A stretch of 64,000 nt of DNA from Euglena gracilis (taxonomy: Eukaryota; Euglenida; Euglenophyceae; Euglenales): NCBI GenBank assembly GCA_039621445.1, contig CP154954.1, positions 65,306,891-65,370,890 on the forward strand, written 5' to 3'. The translations under genes and the position numbers were made by a program. Under the pieces are notes generated by a model. It did no database searches. It saw only the letters and a list, made by a program, of their open reading frames with translations, and was not told the origin of the DNA. Positions 19,058 to 30,530 of this stretch are shown in pieces (the stretch's first letter is position 1; the number at the start of each line of letters is the position of its first letter).

Positions 19058-20566
19058 CCAGAAATGATTAAAACTTCAGGGGCGCCAAAACAAGTAGCTT
19101 TCTTGGGAGCCAAATAAATTGTGGTGTTTTGGCACTTCCCGCTCATCACCCCCCCATTTTTGATGATTTTATAACCCGGGGAAGGAAAATGAAAGACGCC
19201 GAGAGGATGAGTTTTTCGTTTGCAAAACGTCTGAAAACTGATCTTTGGCTATTTTTATGTGATCGACCAGTGTCATAAATGCCGTTTTCAATAAATTTTG
19301 CCAAAATGCCCATTGGGGAGTTTTTGGGTTCATTTTGGGGAGTCGGAGTTTCACCAACAGTTCCTTGACTTTTACCCCCCCCCCCCCCTTCCCACCCCCC
19401 CCCCCCCCCTTCAACTGAACAGCCAAACCAGATTCCATAAACCCCGGGGGTTTATCAGTGGGAGGGGTTACTGAGGCACGGCTGGCAGGCACTTGAGTAA
19501 AGCCCTTCTTCACCAGGGGGTTCTTTTCAGTTTGCCAGCTGGGGAAGTGGTTGGTCGGCCCGCCGGGGGGGGGGGGGTTACGAGTGGGGGTTGTAATTCA
19601 AGGAGTTGTTGGTGGAAATCTGACCCCCCCAAATGACCCCAAACCCCCCAAATTGGCAATCTTTGTCAAATTTGGACAATGGCATTTTTGATGATGGTCG
19701 GTCTCAAAAAATTGCCAAAAAATCTTTTTTTGGGGTGTTTTCATTTTTCTTTCCCGGGTGGGGGAGTTATAAGTCAAGGTTTATTGGTCGCCCCGAGGGG
19801 GTTACATGAGGGGGGGATTTCGCTGACGCGCTGAAGCGGAAAGTGCAAACGCAGAAGACCACGGCATTCTGGGGCATTGATCAGAGTCGTTGGACCTTTG
19901 GGATGAGCGGCCTCATCTCTCAAAGGATCTTTGCTGTATTTCTTGTGGTTAGCAGCTGCTGGGAATTTTGATTCCACCCAGATTTCCCAGTTTGGGAAAG
20001 GTGACTTGTCCTCAGTGATTCAACCCACCAGAGGGGCTGAATCTGCCAGGAAGGATTTTTGCCTCCAACACATATTTCCTTTGAAAGTGTTGCAGTGCTC
20101 TGGAAAGGATGAAGTCCCAGATGTTCCGCGCAGGACCCACTAATGCTATTTCTTTTTCCCTGCAGATGCGACTCTGCAGCCCAAGAGATCCCTAGCAAAC
20201 TCTAGGAGTTTTTTTTTTATATCCGTGTGTGCAGGTCAGAGAGAAAATCCTTTTCTTTTTTGCGAATTTATCTTCCTGAAATACGTGAAAAAGTGCATTT
20301 CATTCCCAATCTCGCCGTTAATTCTTCAGGAAGGCAGTGAAGATGATATTCAAAGCCTGAAGCCTTTCATTTGTAACACTCATCTTTTGTGCAGTTACCA
20401 TAAAATCAATAAATATTTAAATAAATGAAATATAAACAAATAAATATACAAAATAAATATGTTATTTGTTATAAAATATTTTTATTTGTTTAATATTTAT
20501 CCATTTATTTCTTCCCCGTTTTGTTGAATGCACAACTTCCAGATCCTCCCATTGTATAAAACAGCC
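19058..20566 (+). other. Two weak exon candidates within noncoding DNA
   Basis: 19819-19960 has a plus frame with DFADALKRKVQTQKTTAFWG then IDQSRWTFGMSGLISQR. 20013-20142 has ARKDFCLQHIFPLKVLQCSG and ends PDVPRRTH. Neither has a recognised domain or a convincing donor. 20400-20515 is AT-rich with AATAAA words. Poly-C blocks at 19374-19410. Confidence 0.25.
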
Positions 20567-20951
20567 ATGGCATTGCTTTGCCGTCGGAGCACGTCGTCCT
20601 GCTCCCTCGCCCGGTCCGCCACGTCCCAGGAGGAGCGCGAGATGGCGTGGCGGCCACCCGACTACCCCTTTTTCCGCCGATCGGACCCCCGATACATCGA
20701 GTATGCCTCCCTGTGCCTGCGGTGCAGATCCTCTGTCTATTGGACTGAAAATTCCCCAGTTTTTTTGTGTGCACAAATCTGTGTGGCGGGTGTTATGCGA
20801 TGAGTCAGTCTTCTGCAGTTCCTACTCGGTTTCAAAGCCTAATTATGAGGAATGTATACCGCTCGCAAGGCAAAGACAGCATTTGCTTATGTTCTGGTCT
20901 GGGGTGTGGAGGACACTCTCTTTCTGATGCGACTGGGCAATCCACTTCTGG

Positions 20952-20988
<37 letters not shown>

Positions 20989-21640
20989 ATGCACACACAC
21001 GCACAACACAATGCACACACACACACACACACAACCTACAATACACATGTGTGCGCGTTCAACACACAGGCACGCTCACAGACACGCGCAGATGATGCAC
21101 ACACACCATCACCAAGGAGGTCCATTATGGTCAGATGCTTTTTTTGTTAAGGACTGCCCCTTAAGGACTTAAGAACCCCTTAGGTCAGTAGGTGTAAGGA
21201 ATGGCAATGGCCGATCGGGGGTTGAATGGGGTCGAGTATTACATGTCGAAACCCCCCAATTGACGTTTTTCTTTGGATGGGCTGTGGTACAAGGATGCCA
21301 GGATCTCTTTTTTCTCGAAGTCGAAAAAGAAAGAATTTTTTTTTTCAAAATTCAAGAACTTTTTTCCTTTTTTTTGCCGACATATGGCCATTTTTTCCCG
21401 GCCATTTGGCCATATGGCCATTTTTTCCCCGGCTATTTTTCCTGTGTATTTTCCCTTAACTGTCCTGGAGCGGGAACATTTTCCTTGCTTCAGACCCGCC
21501 CTGCCCACCCCCTCCCCCCAGCTACCTCCACGAGATGCAGGCCAACCCCGCGACGAAGCGCTGTTTCGACGCGCGCCTCCACAAGGCGTGCCGCAGCCAC
21601 ACCCCCTCCCCCCACCGCCGCGGCCGCTCCCCGCACCGCT
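20567..21640 (+). CDS. Gene B: small protein with mitochondrial-type N-terminus (two exons seen)
   Basis: ATG at 20567 sits 2 nt after TATAAAACAG|, a good trans-splice acceptor context. Exon 1 (20567-20721) begins MALLCRRSTSSCSLARSATS, rich in Arg/Ser/Ala with no acidic residue, resembling a mitochondrial targeting peptide, then WRPPDYPFFRRSDPRYIEYA. Exon 2 (21522-21640) joins in phase with YLHEMQANPATKRCFDARLH and KACRS. GC3 is high in both. Three Cys lie in the second half. I do not recognise the family. The following exon is not identified by a standard splice phase. Confidence 0.5.
20955..21036. repeat. (CA)n microsatellite
   Basis: Two CA tracts separated by AACACAATGCACAC. It lies in the intron after gene B exon 1. 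Confidence 0.95.
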
Positions 21641-22121
21641 GTGAGCCCAGGCCGGTGCCCCTCGCGGAGGTTGTTTGTTCCGCAAGCGTTCCACTCCCAT
21701 GCAGGCGAAGCACTCCACGTGCCGCATTTCGGTCAGGCATTTTAGTGTATAGCAGGGATTTTTTTTTAGTCTGGGACCCCGGGGGGGGGAGAGTGGGTGG
21801 GTCCGGCCAACCCCCCCCCCCCTGGGGGGTCCCTCCAGGGGGACCCCCCCCCCCCTGGGGGGTCCCTCCAGGGGGAATATACTTTTTGGTGCCGAATGCG
21901 CCGAAATTTATCTATCTTCAATTTAATCTATTTTTAGCATTTCGGCATTTTGGCCATTTTTGGGGAAAAGTGAGTGGGTCCCCGGAGCCCCCCCCCCCAG
22001 GGTGTCAGTCCCTCCCCCTGGGTTGGATCCCCCTGATTGAAAAATCGCTGGTCGGAATCTGCCCATGTTCAACCCCTCTCATTGCCTTCTCACCTTTTGC
22101 TACCCACCCACACCCCCCCAG

Positions 22122-22331
22122 GCTTCTTCCCCCCCCCCTAAACACCCCCCCCCCCCCCCCACACACACTGCCCTGCGGCCATCCTGCCAACCCAACCCCG
22201 GCAAGGCCCCCCACACCGTGCGCTTCACCGCCGCCCCGCCCCCGCCGGGATCGGACCCGCCCGCGGGGGCAGGCGCCGCCCCGGCCGTCCGCCCCACCGC
22301 GGTGGAGGAGGACCGCTGCACCATCAGCTGA
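22122..22331 (+). CDS. Terminal exon with CaaX box, owner unknown
   Basis: After CCCCCCAG| the frame stays open to TGA at 22329. It encodes a Pro/Ala-rich tail, KAPHTVRFTAAPPPPGSDPP, ending VEEDRCTIS. CTIS fits a protein farnesylation CaaX motif. GC3 is high over the last 45 codons. It may belong to gene B, but the phases do not match by a GT...AG intron, so it may be a different gene. Confidence 0.4.
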   Translation, partial: ASSPPPKHPPPPPTHTALRPSCQPNPGKAPHTVRFTAAPPPPGSDPPAGAGAAPAVRPTAVEEDRCTIS

Positions 22332-24726
22332 GCCCCCGTCCCACTGCCCCTCCCACCCCCCACAGGCAACCCCAGGCACGTCTCTGCCTGTCGACGTCGT
22401 GCCCTCGCTTTGCTTTGGTGCTTGCCCGATGGCGAGCCACGGCGGTGTGGGGTCCCCTGCGAACCCCCACCTGGAGGGAGTTCATGGAATCCCGTATGGT
22501 GGTCGGTCCCGGGGGGGGGGGCATGATAATTTTTTGTTGAGTTCCCTGAGCTTGTTCGCTCTTTTTTGGAGTAAGACCGAAGAGCGAAGCTTCCCCAGGG
22601 GGAAACGGGTGGTGTCCACCCCCCCCCCCCGGTCTGTGTGGGTGGGCAATGAAAACTCCACAGCCGTTCCCAGATTCTTTTTTCACTTCTTAGCAGCTGA
22701 TCTTGGCTTTCCAAATTACCTCCGTTTCTTCGTTTGACCCAACTTCCTGCCAGGCCGAAGTTGTTCAGCCGAAAAGGTGTCTAAAGGGCAGGATTATCCC
22801 CCACCACTTTGACTCTGCCATTTCTGCCAGGTGAAATTTTGGGTCAAAAATAAGGTTTTGAAAATATCTTGAGAAAATGTGCATTATTTCGAAACATGCA
22901 CTCCAGACCAAATGCACCCCTGGACACCCCCTGTTTGCCATTTGCCAGGAGACCCAGGAGGCCCCTCGGTCTCCTGGGCCCCTCGGTCTCCTGGCCTGTG
23001 TCCTGGCACATTTTTGTGGCCAAAAACCGCCATTTACGGTGCTTTTGGAAGTATTTTTGGATAGAAATCAGTTTTATCAGAATATGTCAAAAATGAAGCA
23101 GAATCAAAGGGGACCTAAAATGAGGCCCTTGGAACATCCATCTAATCCATCCATATCTAATGGTATTATGGTTTTCCTGTATCTCTTCACTTTAGCCCAA
23201 GTTATGCCCATTTTATAGCCATTCTGCTCCAAATACTGACTATTGGCCATTTTAGGGGCCATTTTAGGTTGAAGTAAAAATTCAAATTATCTCCAAAAAT
23301 GGTGGGGAATCAAAGGATTCACTGGGACCCTTTTAAATGAATCCCCTGGACCTTTTACCACCCTGTACCCCCCCCCCCCCAAATAATTTTGCCCGCTTCA
23401 AACTTAATGGACCGATCTTTTTGGCCCGGACCCCTTGTAAAGTTATTTGGGCGGTACCCAAAACCATGGATGGACCGACTGACAACGTTTCATAAAAGAA
23501 ATTTGTTGTCATATGCTGTTCATTACAATTTGTGACACAAGTTAATGCTTCTATTCATTAAACAATGGAACATTATGGCATTTCAGATTATTTTTTTGTG
23601 CTTGCCACCTCCTAAGTTTTTAAAAAAGATGCATCATTTTTCACGTTTTGTTTCCTTGTAGGGGGGGGGCAAAGTTATTTGGACTGACCAAAGCTTCAGG
23701 GCACTGCAAAGTTATTTGGGTCAGCCTGGGCTGTGCCGGGCTGCTGGGCCACCGGCAATAGTATGCCTCAAACTATGCCTGTTCATTGCACCATCAGGCA
23801 GGTAAAGAGCTCAGCAATGCACAACCTGTTTTACAGCCTGTTTCACAATGTGTTTTAAAATTGTGGTTGCTCCCCTCGTGAATATTCTCAACCCCGAAAA
23901 TTTCCCAGTGCCTTGAACTGTGAAAACATCTGAAAAAACATCAATTCCTCAAAAGAACACCAGCAACGTTTGATGGTGGTGGTCTTGCACCTGACGTGCT
24001 GTTATTTCGAGGTCACAAATGTTTTTCAATGTGCCGGGCCCAAAGGCATTGCCAACAGCCCATTTTTGCCTACGGATGCAATGGGACAAATCCACCTGCA
24101 GCTTTAGCTTCCACGCCACCGAGTTCCCTAGCTGCCTTTTTGGATCGGGCTGCAATTGCCAGTCTCTTAGATCCACTGACTTTCACTTATTCTGTGCCAT
24201 TCCCTTCAACTATTCCCCTCAATTGTGCAGTCTTCATGGCACAGCTGGTGCGTCTTACTCGTGGCAAGGGAGACCGAGTCCCAGCTGTTGTGAATCTGGG
24301 ACACCTCAAAGACACCGGTGTGCTGTACTTCAACCCCAGCTTTTACCCTCCATTTTGAGTTGTTTCTTGAACCCCCCCCCCCACAAGCCTGCTCAATAAG
24401 TTAAATACCCCAATTCAGGCCTGTCCAAACTGCCGGTTTCACCTCATCCCCCCCCCCCCCAACAAAGCAAGAGGTGCAATGTGCTGTTTTTGGGTGTCGA
24501 GACAAACCTCCTACCAAGTCACACCAACGTGCCAGTGAAAAATTTTGGTGGAGGGATTTTGAAGAAAATGGTGTTCTAGAGGCAATGCCTTTTTTTCTAT
24601 TATTTGGCATCTTAGTGGTCAATTTTGTTGATTTGACGGCTTTTTCTCTTGCTGACAGACCGTTCAAATCGCATCGATATTATATATTTATTCGGCAGCT
24701 GGTCTTGCTTCTTCCCACCGGGGGGG
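22332..24726. other. Mostly noncoding; ambiguous frames at 23996-24399
   Basis: 22870-23960 has no coding signal and contains direct GGTCTCCTGG words (22966-22998). At 23996-24399 two plus frames of about 120 codons and a minus frame overlap; none has a known domain. At 24470-24590 a plus frame has CAVFGCRDKPPTKSH, vaguely like the start of a C2CH finger, too weak to call. Confidence 0.35.
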
Positions 24727-24950
24727 GGTCCAAGTAAAGACTCCAGGGGGTCAAAATAGTTTTGTTTTGCGTTAATGATGGAATAGGGTTAGGTGCTCGA
24801 GTTAGGCCTAAGGTTAGGCCTAACTTATAGACGGGTGTTAGGTGTACAAGTTAGGGTTAGGGTTAGGCCGAATGCGCTCACCTAACCCTACTCCATCATT
24901 AACGCAAAAAATTTTTGGACCCCCCCCCCGGAGTCTTTACTTGGACCCCC
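24727..24950. mobile_element. Fold-back element with telomere-like core
   Basis: Left arm 24727-24795 (GTCCAAGTAAAGACTCC ... GCGTTAATGATGGA...TAGGGTTAGGTG) is matched by its complement at 24879-24950, about 70 bp per arm with small gaps. Between them lie TTAGGCCTAA words and GTTAGGGTTAGGGTTAGG (24851-24868). A short extra piece (CCAAGTAAAGACC) follows the right arm. Confidence 0.8.
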
Positions 24951-25167
24951 CGGGGGGCCAAGTAAAGACCGGCTGCCATTTATTCATATATATCCTATGT
25001 ATGGGCTTGAAGCTAAGGCCAGGGCTTAAGGTCAGGCTTGGGTTTAGGCGCAGGGTCAGGGTTGGCCTAGCCCTAACCCCAACCCTGACCCTTACCCTGG
25101 CCCTGACCCTGACCCTGACCCCTGGCAATCCAAACCCTGACCCGCCGGCCGTTGTCTTCCTCGGCAG

Positions 25168-25281
25168 AGGTGGCCCTCACCCTGGGGCGGGCCGAGACCT
25201 GCGGGGTCACCCTCCGCAGCACCGCCGGCGGCCGGGGCTGCCTGTTCAGCCGCGTCCACGCCACCGTGCGCCACGCCAACG
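25168..25281 (+). CDS. FHA exon 1 (GR and SRxH motifs)
   Basis: Acceptor CTTCCTCGGCAG|, donor CCAACG|GTGTGT. It encodes LGRAETCGVTLRS and FSRVHATVRHANG. Confidence 0.85.
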
Positions 25282-28200
25282 GTGTGTCGCTCTCCCCGTG
25301 GGTCGGGGTTGGGCCGGTGTGGCCCTCGGTGCGGTGTCAGATGTCTGCATTGCAGCGCAGATTTGTGTATTAAGATTTGTGTATTGGGATTTGCGTTCGG
25401 ATTTTTGTTGAGATTTGTTTTGGGATGTTTTGGGATTCCCATTGGGAGGTGGGCAAATGCAAAGCGAGTTGTGCGTGGGGCACACAGGTTGCTGCCCAGA
25501 AGGTGGTGGCCAGGGTGCAATTTCCAATGTATGGCGTTCAGCCTCAATCCCAAAATAGATCACACCACAAATAAAAAGTAATAAAAGTAACAATAAAAAT
25601 AACAACAAAATAATAATATGGCTTCTTCTGCCAACTCTGAGCAAAGTCCAAAAAAGCCAATATTCGGGGAGGTTTTTTTGGGCGGCCACTTCTGGACTTG
25701 CGCATTATTTAAGGGTGTTTGCAACCTGTTTTTCTTGCCAAACTTCTAATGAATTGAAATTCTGTTTTTGGGTGGGTTGTTATTGGTTGGGTTCCGAGTT
25801 TTTGGACATCATTGCTCGACAATGATGGACAGGTGTATCAAATTTTGAATTGCTTTGCACATTATTTTTGCAGGGGTGTATACACTCAAGGACCACAGCG
25901 TGAACGGAACTTTCATCAATAACGTTCGCATCTCTGAGGCCATCCTGAGGTGGTTCCTCCCTCGTTCAGATGCGCACTGAAAGGGAATGCAGTCGAAGTA
26001 TTTTTTGGGTTTTTTTGGCAATATTATGGTGGGCTCGAAAAGTGTGGTTGAAGGGCGTTGACAGATAAAGGACACTGCAACGCATTTTAAGGCATGAAAA
26101 AAACAGGAACACTTTGCCTCAGTAGACCCTCAGGATGCCCTCCAGGGGTGCCATATGCCAAACTCCTTACTGGAAAACTATTAGCGCCCCCGGTACCGGC
26201 GACCTGTGAGCGTTGATTTCCATTGATTTTCCGGTACTCCACCTGGGAAACCTGTCAGGTGACAATTTGCCGGGTCCTCTGGCCTCACGCCGGAATCCCA
26301 GAGGTGGTCTATTTTTTTCATATCCCTGGACTGATTTCCTCCTCTGGACCTCCCTTGCTCAGCAACTCGCATCTAAGGTTTTTTGTGTAGGTGTCCGCAT
26401 TTGTGCACACTTTGGGCGAATTAAAGCACAAGGGGGTGGGAACCAAGCGAACTTTTTCCAAGCTCAGCCTGGAAATGCATGCAGAAAAATCACTCTAAAA
26501 CCCCCTAGGAACATTAAGACAGCATGAAAACAAAGCAGAAATTGACACTCACAAAGCACAGTGTCAATTTGGCCCGATTTTTTTCATGCACATTCCACAA
26601 AATGTTGGAGAAACGGTGACTGACTGGTTTTTGAAATAAAAAATCCCGCACTTTAGGCCGAATTGTCTCCTTTTTCTGGCCTTTTTTGTGTGGATGACGC
26701 GGTACGAAAGGCCCAGGACCGACCGCCCCGAAAGTGCGAAAATCACAAAAAATGCACCAAATTGCCAGGCCCCGGACCCCCCCCCACCTTTGCTCTGCGC
26801 AGCTCTTTTCTCCCACTTGTCCCCGAATTGCTGGTGCTCAATCCCGGAGTTTTGATTTGATGCTCCCTCAGGGGCTGGGCGGGGGGGGGTCTTAAAAAGG
26901 AGCCTGGCAGTGCAGGTTTGGAGAAAAGACGTTCAAACTTACACATGCGGAGTGAACCGAAATTTCTTCACCACACAATAGTTGCAAGAGTTCTTCATCC
27001 AATCGTTGGAGTGCCCAATTGCGCACGTTGGCTGTTCAGGAAATCGAGTCCTTTGTAAACGGAGGTATTGTGAAGGCACATTGAAAAGCCATCGTTCTTC
27101 GTCGCACATTGCACACTGCCATTCGTAAACCTTACCTCAACCTTGAACAGTTGGAACCAAGAAGTCAGATGTTATGTTTCATGTGGTATAAATCGGGGAC
27201 ATATTTCAACAAATTCTGCTGAATCAAGCATTGTGTGCATTTGCTACACCAATCACTTGCGGATTTGCACACACAGACCATTTGACAGACAAACACACAA
27301 GTGGTCGGTGTGCACAATTGCGCAAACGGACCCCCGCTTCATAAATTTGGTGTCACATGAACGTTCCATTCAGCAGATGCACATTGCGGTCAATTGAAAG
27401 CGGCAGTGTTCCGGAAAGGGTTTTCATGCCATAAAACCAAAGTGCCAAATAGAAACCCCCCGATTCCTAAAAAATGGAGGAGGAACTTGACGCAAGGTCG
27501 TGCCCCCCCTTGAGATTTTAGCCTTTGCATTGTTCCCAGGATGATCTGGTGTCATGAATGAGCACTTTTCTCCAAACTCAGCATGCCATATGAGCATGAA
27601 GCATATGAGCATGCCATATACCATCCCCAGGTGGGATCAGCAGCTTTGGTGTCATAGCTCGCACTTAAGCATTTTTCTTTTGCCGGTGTGCGCATTTGCG
27701 TGAATCGACATTTTCATTGAAAGTCCTTAACACCAAGACCCGCATCTGGGAGAATGAAAATACGTTAAATGTGCGCGACATCCGCGACACCTGTACTATT
27801 TCATGGAAGTTTTGACCTATTTATCCTAACGAGTTGCATGGTATCGCTGGAGCGGCGTATTCGTGCTCCTGTCTTTCAAACAGGTAGGTTGCACACACTG
27901 GTGACTGTATACTGAGGGGAACGGTTCAACTAGGGGGAGATACTGATGGGGAGAGAAGTTTCCTTTCAGGGTTGGGGTTTATCAAAAGATCAGGAGGTCA
28001 ATTGTTTGCCATCAAATTTCCGTTTCTGTCGCAATTTCCTGACTTACAATACACAACCCTGATCTCTGGGATATTGGGCTCCGCATCTCTGCATTTTTTG
28101 CAGGCACAGCGACATCCTGTCCTTTGGTACAGGAGGTGTGCCATTCTGTGTTTGATTTGCAGTCCTTTGTCGCCACGCCTGCATATGCCAGTGGCTGTGT

Positions 28201-29990
28201 CTATGTCTCCGTTGCTGACGCCCTTTTCCTGGTCATCCTTTATTCTTGGTAAATTCCCCAAACGTAAAGCCCCCCCCCCCCCAGGGGTTTGGTTTTACCG
28301 CCCAAATATAACCCCCCCCCCCCGATGGGAGCCAGACAATGGTGCAACTCAGGAAAAATATTTTTTGGTGGATACAACGTTTTTTTTTCCCCACCAGAAA
28401 TGCTTCATTTTGGATAGTGATTGCACATTTTTGAGGAAGATAGGAGGTACACAACAAATATTTGGCATAAAGTTAGTATTTGACCACAATTGAAGGCCGC
28501 TGAAGGCCATCCAAAAGCGTCTGCCCCCCCCCAAATATAAAGCCTCCCTGAGGGCCTTGAAATCCCTCCCAAATATAAAGCCGGGGGGCTTTATATTTGG
28601 GGAGACCTGTACTTAGTCCCCACAGCATGTGTTTACACAGGACAGCAAATAACCTTTCAAACGACTCTCCCCTGCCCCTCTTCTGTGAGGAAAGTCAAGC
28701 AAAATAAAAAGTCATCAATTGTGGTCCGATATTATTTGGGCAATGTTTTCAAACAAAAAAAGAACGTCTTCAGAACGCTTAATTAATCAATTTCCATCGT
28801 TTTCGACGTTTTGCTTGACATTTGGCACTAATTCCATTTTGCTGTACCAATCATGTTTTTTCCTTCTTCAAAACATACTGTTTGCAGGGTGGATTCCGGA
28901 TGCACAAAATGCCAAATGATATACTCCCGGGATTGGGAATGCAAACCACCGTACACCACATACCCTTCTCTCAGGGGACGTGCAGGTGGGCCAGGCTTTC
29001 GACCGCAAGGACGCGCGGCGGTGTCCGCTGCCCAGATCTGCATGAAACTGTGTCATATCCTTTTTTTACTGTGTCATATCCTTTTTTTCCAGCCTTCTTT
29101 CTTCCAGCCCCCCCTCACCCAATCAAGAAATTATATTTCCTGCCCATCCACCCAAAGGACGGCTGGATGGTTGTTGCCTTGGTGGGACCAAAATCAAGAA
29201 AATGGGCTCAAAGTGTGCCAAAAAAAAACGGGTCAAAAAAAACGGTTTGGTCAAAATCGCTTTTTTTGACATAATTTATCTGATTTTGTTTGCTTTTTTT
29301 TACCAAACCAAATTTTGCCACAGCTTTGCCTGTGGGAGCCCCCATCAGTGGAGAAGTCACCCAGCAGCCTTCTTTTTCAACCCAGACCTTCCAGCCTCTA
29401 AGCACCTCAGGCTGGGGTCGATAGGCGAGGCCCTGTGTTTGGGCTTTGTGGCATCCTGTGGCTGGTGGGTGCTGTCGGGCAGAATGATTACTTTTTACAG
29501 GCGTCCAAGGGGGAGAGGGAGCGAGTCTTTTCTGACCCTTGGTGGGGGAGTCCATTACGGAATAGGGGGTCGATCCCCCCTTCAAGGCTCGCCGCTCCAT
29601 GATAATACTGCGGGCGGCGCAGGTTCCCTTGCGGTGCCGCTCAAACTCAGCCTCAGCGAATGAATAAATATAATAAATGACATGTATGTGTATACAATAT
29701 AATGAATATGAGATGTAATTTAATAAATGAGTCTGCCCCCCCCCCCCCGTTCCGGGCTTCTATCTCACTGGGCAGGAGGAAACCCTCCATGGGTTCCAAC
29801 AAATTCCCTGCCCATTCCCCCCTGGCCCTTTGTGGGCCCTCCTCATGGCTCATGGGACGGCCCAAAGCCTGCTGAGGGCCAGGCGTTGCCCACCCCGCCG
29901 CTCGTCTCCTACCGCTTCTGCGACGACACAGAACTGCAGCCCTCCACCCCCACTGCTGCTGCGGCCGCTTCCACCCCTTTCCCAGGCTTT
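25168..29990 (+). CDS. Gene C1: FHA-domain protein (four exons)
   Basis: Exons 25168-25281, 25874-25949, 28975-28994, 29883-about 29990. They spell an FHA fold: GRAETCGVTLRS, SRVHATVRHANG, VYTLKDHSVNGTFINNVRI, GDVQVGQ, and LVSYRFCDDTEL as the last strand. The conserved Gly-Arg, Ser-Arg-x-His and Asn-Gly phosphothreonine-binding positions are all present. FHA domains read phosphothreonine in kinase signalling and DNA-damage proteins. Exons 1-2 join perfectly in phase. The 2-3 junction is off by one base for GT...AG, and 3-4 would be a GC...AG intron. The true start is upstream and not found. It may be the 5' part of gene C, which lies on the same strand. Confidence 0.7.
25874..25949 (+). CDS. 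FHA exon 2 (NGT motif)
   Basis: Acceptor ATTTTTGCAG|, donor CTGAG|GTGG. It encodes VYTLKDHSVNGTFINNVRI; phase 1 is completed across the intron. Confidence 0.85.
25950..28974. other. Long FHA intron, no gene seen
   Basis: Contains a GTGACTGACTGG word at 26617, C/G runs, and two inverted AAATATAAAGCCCC-type fold-backs (28255-28325, 28505-28602). Short Cys-containing frames at 26990-27390 have no recognised domain. Confidence 0.5.
28505..28602. repeat. AAATATAAAGCC fold-back, copy 1
   Basis: CCCCAAATATAAAGCC and its complement GGCTTTATATTTGGGG bracket about 60 bp. A relative with the same words lies at 59028-59141. Confidence 0.75.
28975..28994 (+). CDS. FHA exon 3, 20-nt microexon
   Basis: Acceptor TTCTCTCAG|. 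It encodes GDVQVGQ, the GDxxxxG turn of FHA domains. The 3' border falls in GGGCCAG|GC, giving a GC...AG intron to exon 4. Confidence 0.5.
29883..29990 (+). CDS. FHA exon 4 (last strand) plus Ala/Pro tail
   Basis: Acceptor GAGGGCCAG|. It encodes ALPTPPLVSYRFCDDTELQP then Ala/Pro repeats, with GC3 clearly higher than in the other two frames. The 3' end is not defined. Confidence 0.55.
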
Positions 29991-30210
29991 ATGAGACCTC
30001 CCCGAGCGATTTCATTCGGATCATCCACCAACCTTTGGGACTCACTCTCAAGGTGCACCATATTCTCCACCTCCCCTGTGGTCCTACTCACATCCAAGTG
30101 GAGGTTTGAGAGGTTCAAGAGAAGAAGTACACACGAACTGTCGTTATGGATTTGAAATGGATTTCGCAAATCAAGTAAACTGTGGCAAGCTTTGATTCTG
30201 GGGCCGGCTT

Positions 30211-30530
30211 GTGTTGCTCAGTCCTCTGCCGCAGTCAGATGTCCTGTTCGATTCCTGGTCGTGTCAGCTGTCACACAGCAGTGGTACAGCGCTTCCTGTT
30301 TGGGCTGATGGTACACGTCAACGCGCCATCACCATTTTTGGTGTCCGGCGCACCACAACACATGGAGCCTGCTGCCGCCCTGGGGTTTCCCTGAGCCGGG
30401 TGGTCTGCATTGCGCCGCAGGCGGAGTTCATCCCAACACCGCCCACCCGCCACAGCCCAATACCTCACGGCGAGCCGCTCGACATCACTGCCAGGCTTCC
30501 CCTGCTCTGCAAAGGCTGCCGCAATGTCAG
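30211..30530 (+). CDS. Candidate exon, unknown
   Basis: Long open plus frame with RQRAITIFGVRRTTTHGACC and EFIPTPPTRHSPIPHGEPLD. A possible donor CAATG|TCAG is unclear. No family recognised; an opposing minus frame is also open. Confidence 0.3.

Noticed and set aside
21535-22737. 400-codon continuous plus frame
   Set aside because: Low-complexity Pro/Gly coding through C runs. The real signal at its start is gene B exon 2, which ends at a good donor at 21640.
24470-24600. Possible THAP-type C2CH finger (CAVFGC...)
   Set aside because: Only the first Cys pair fits; the later Cys, His and AVPTIF-like segment are missing.
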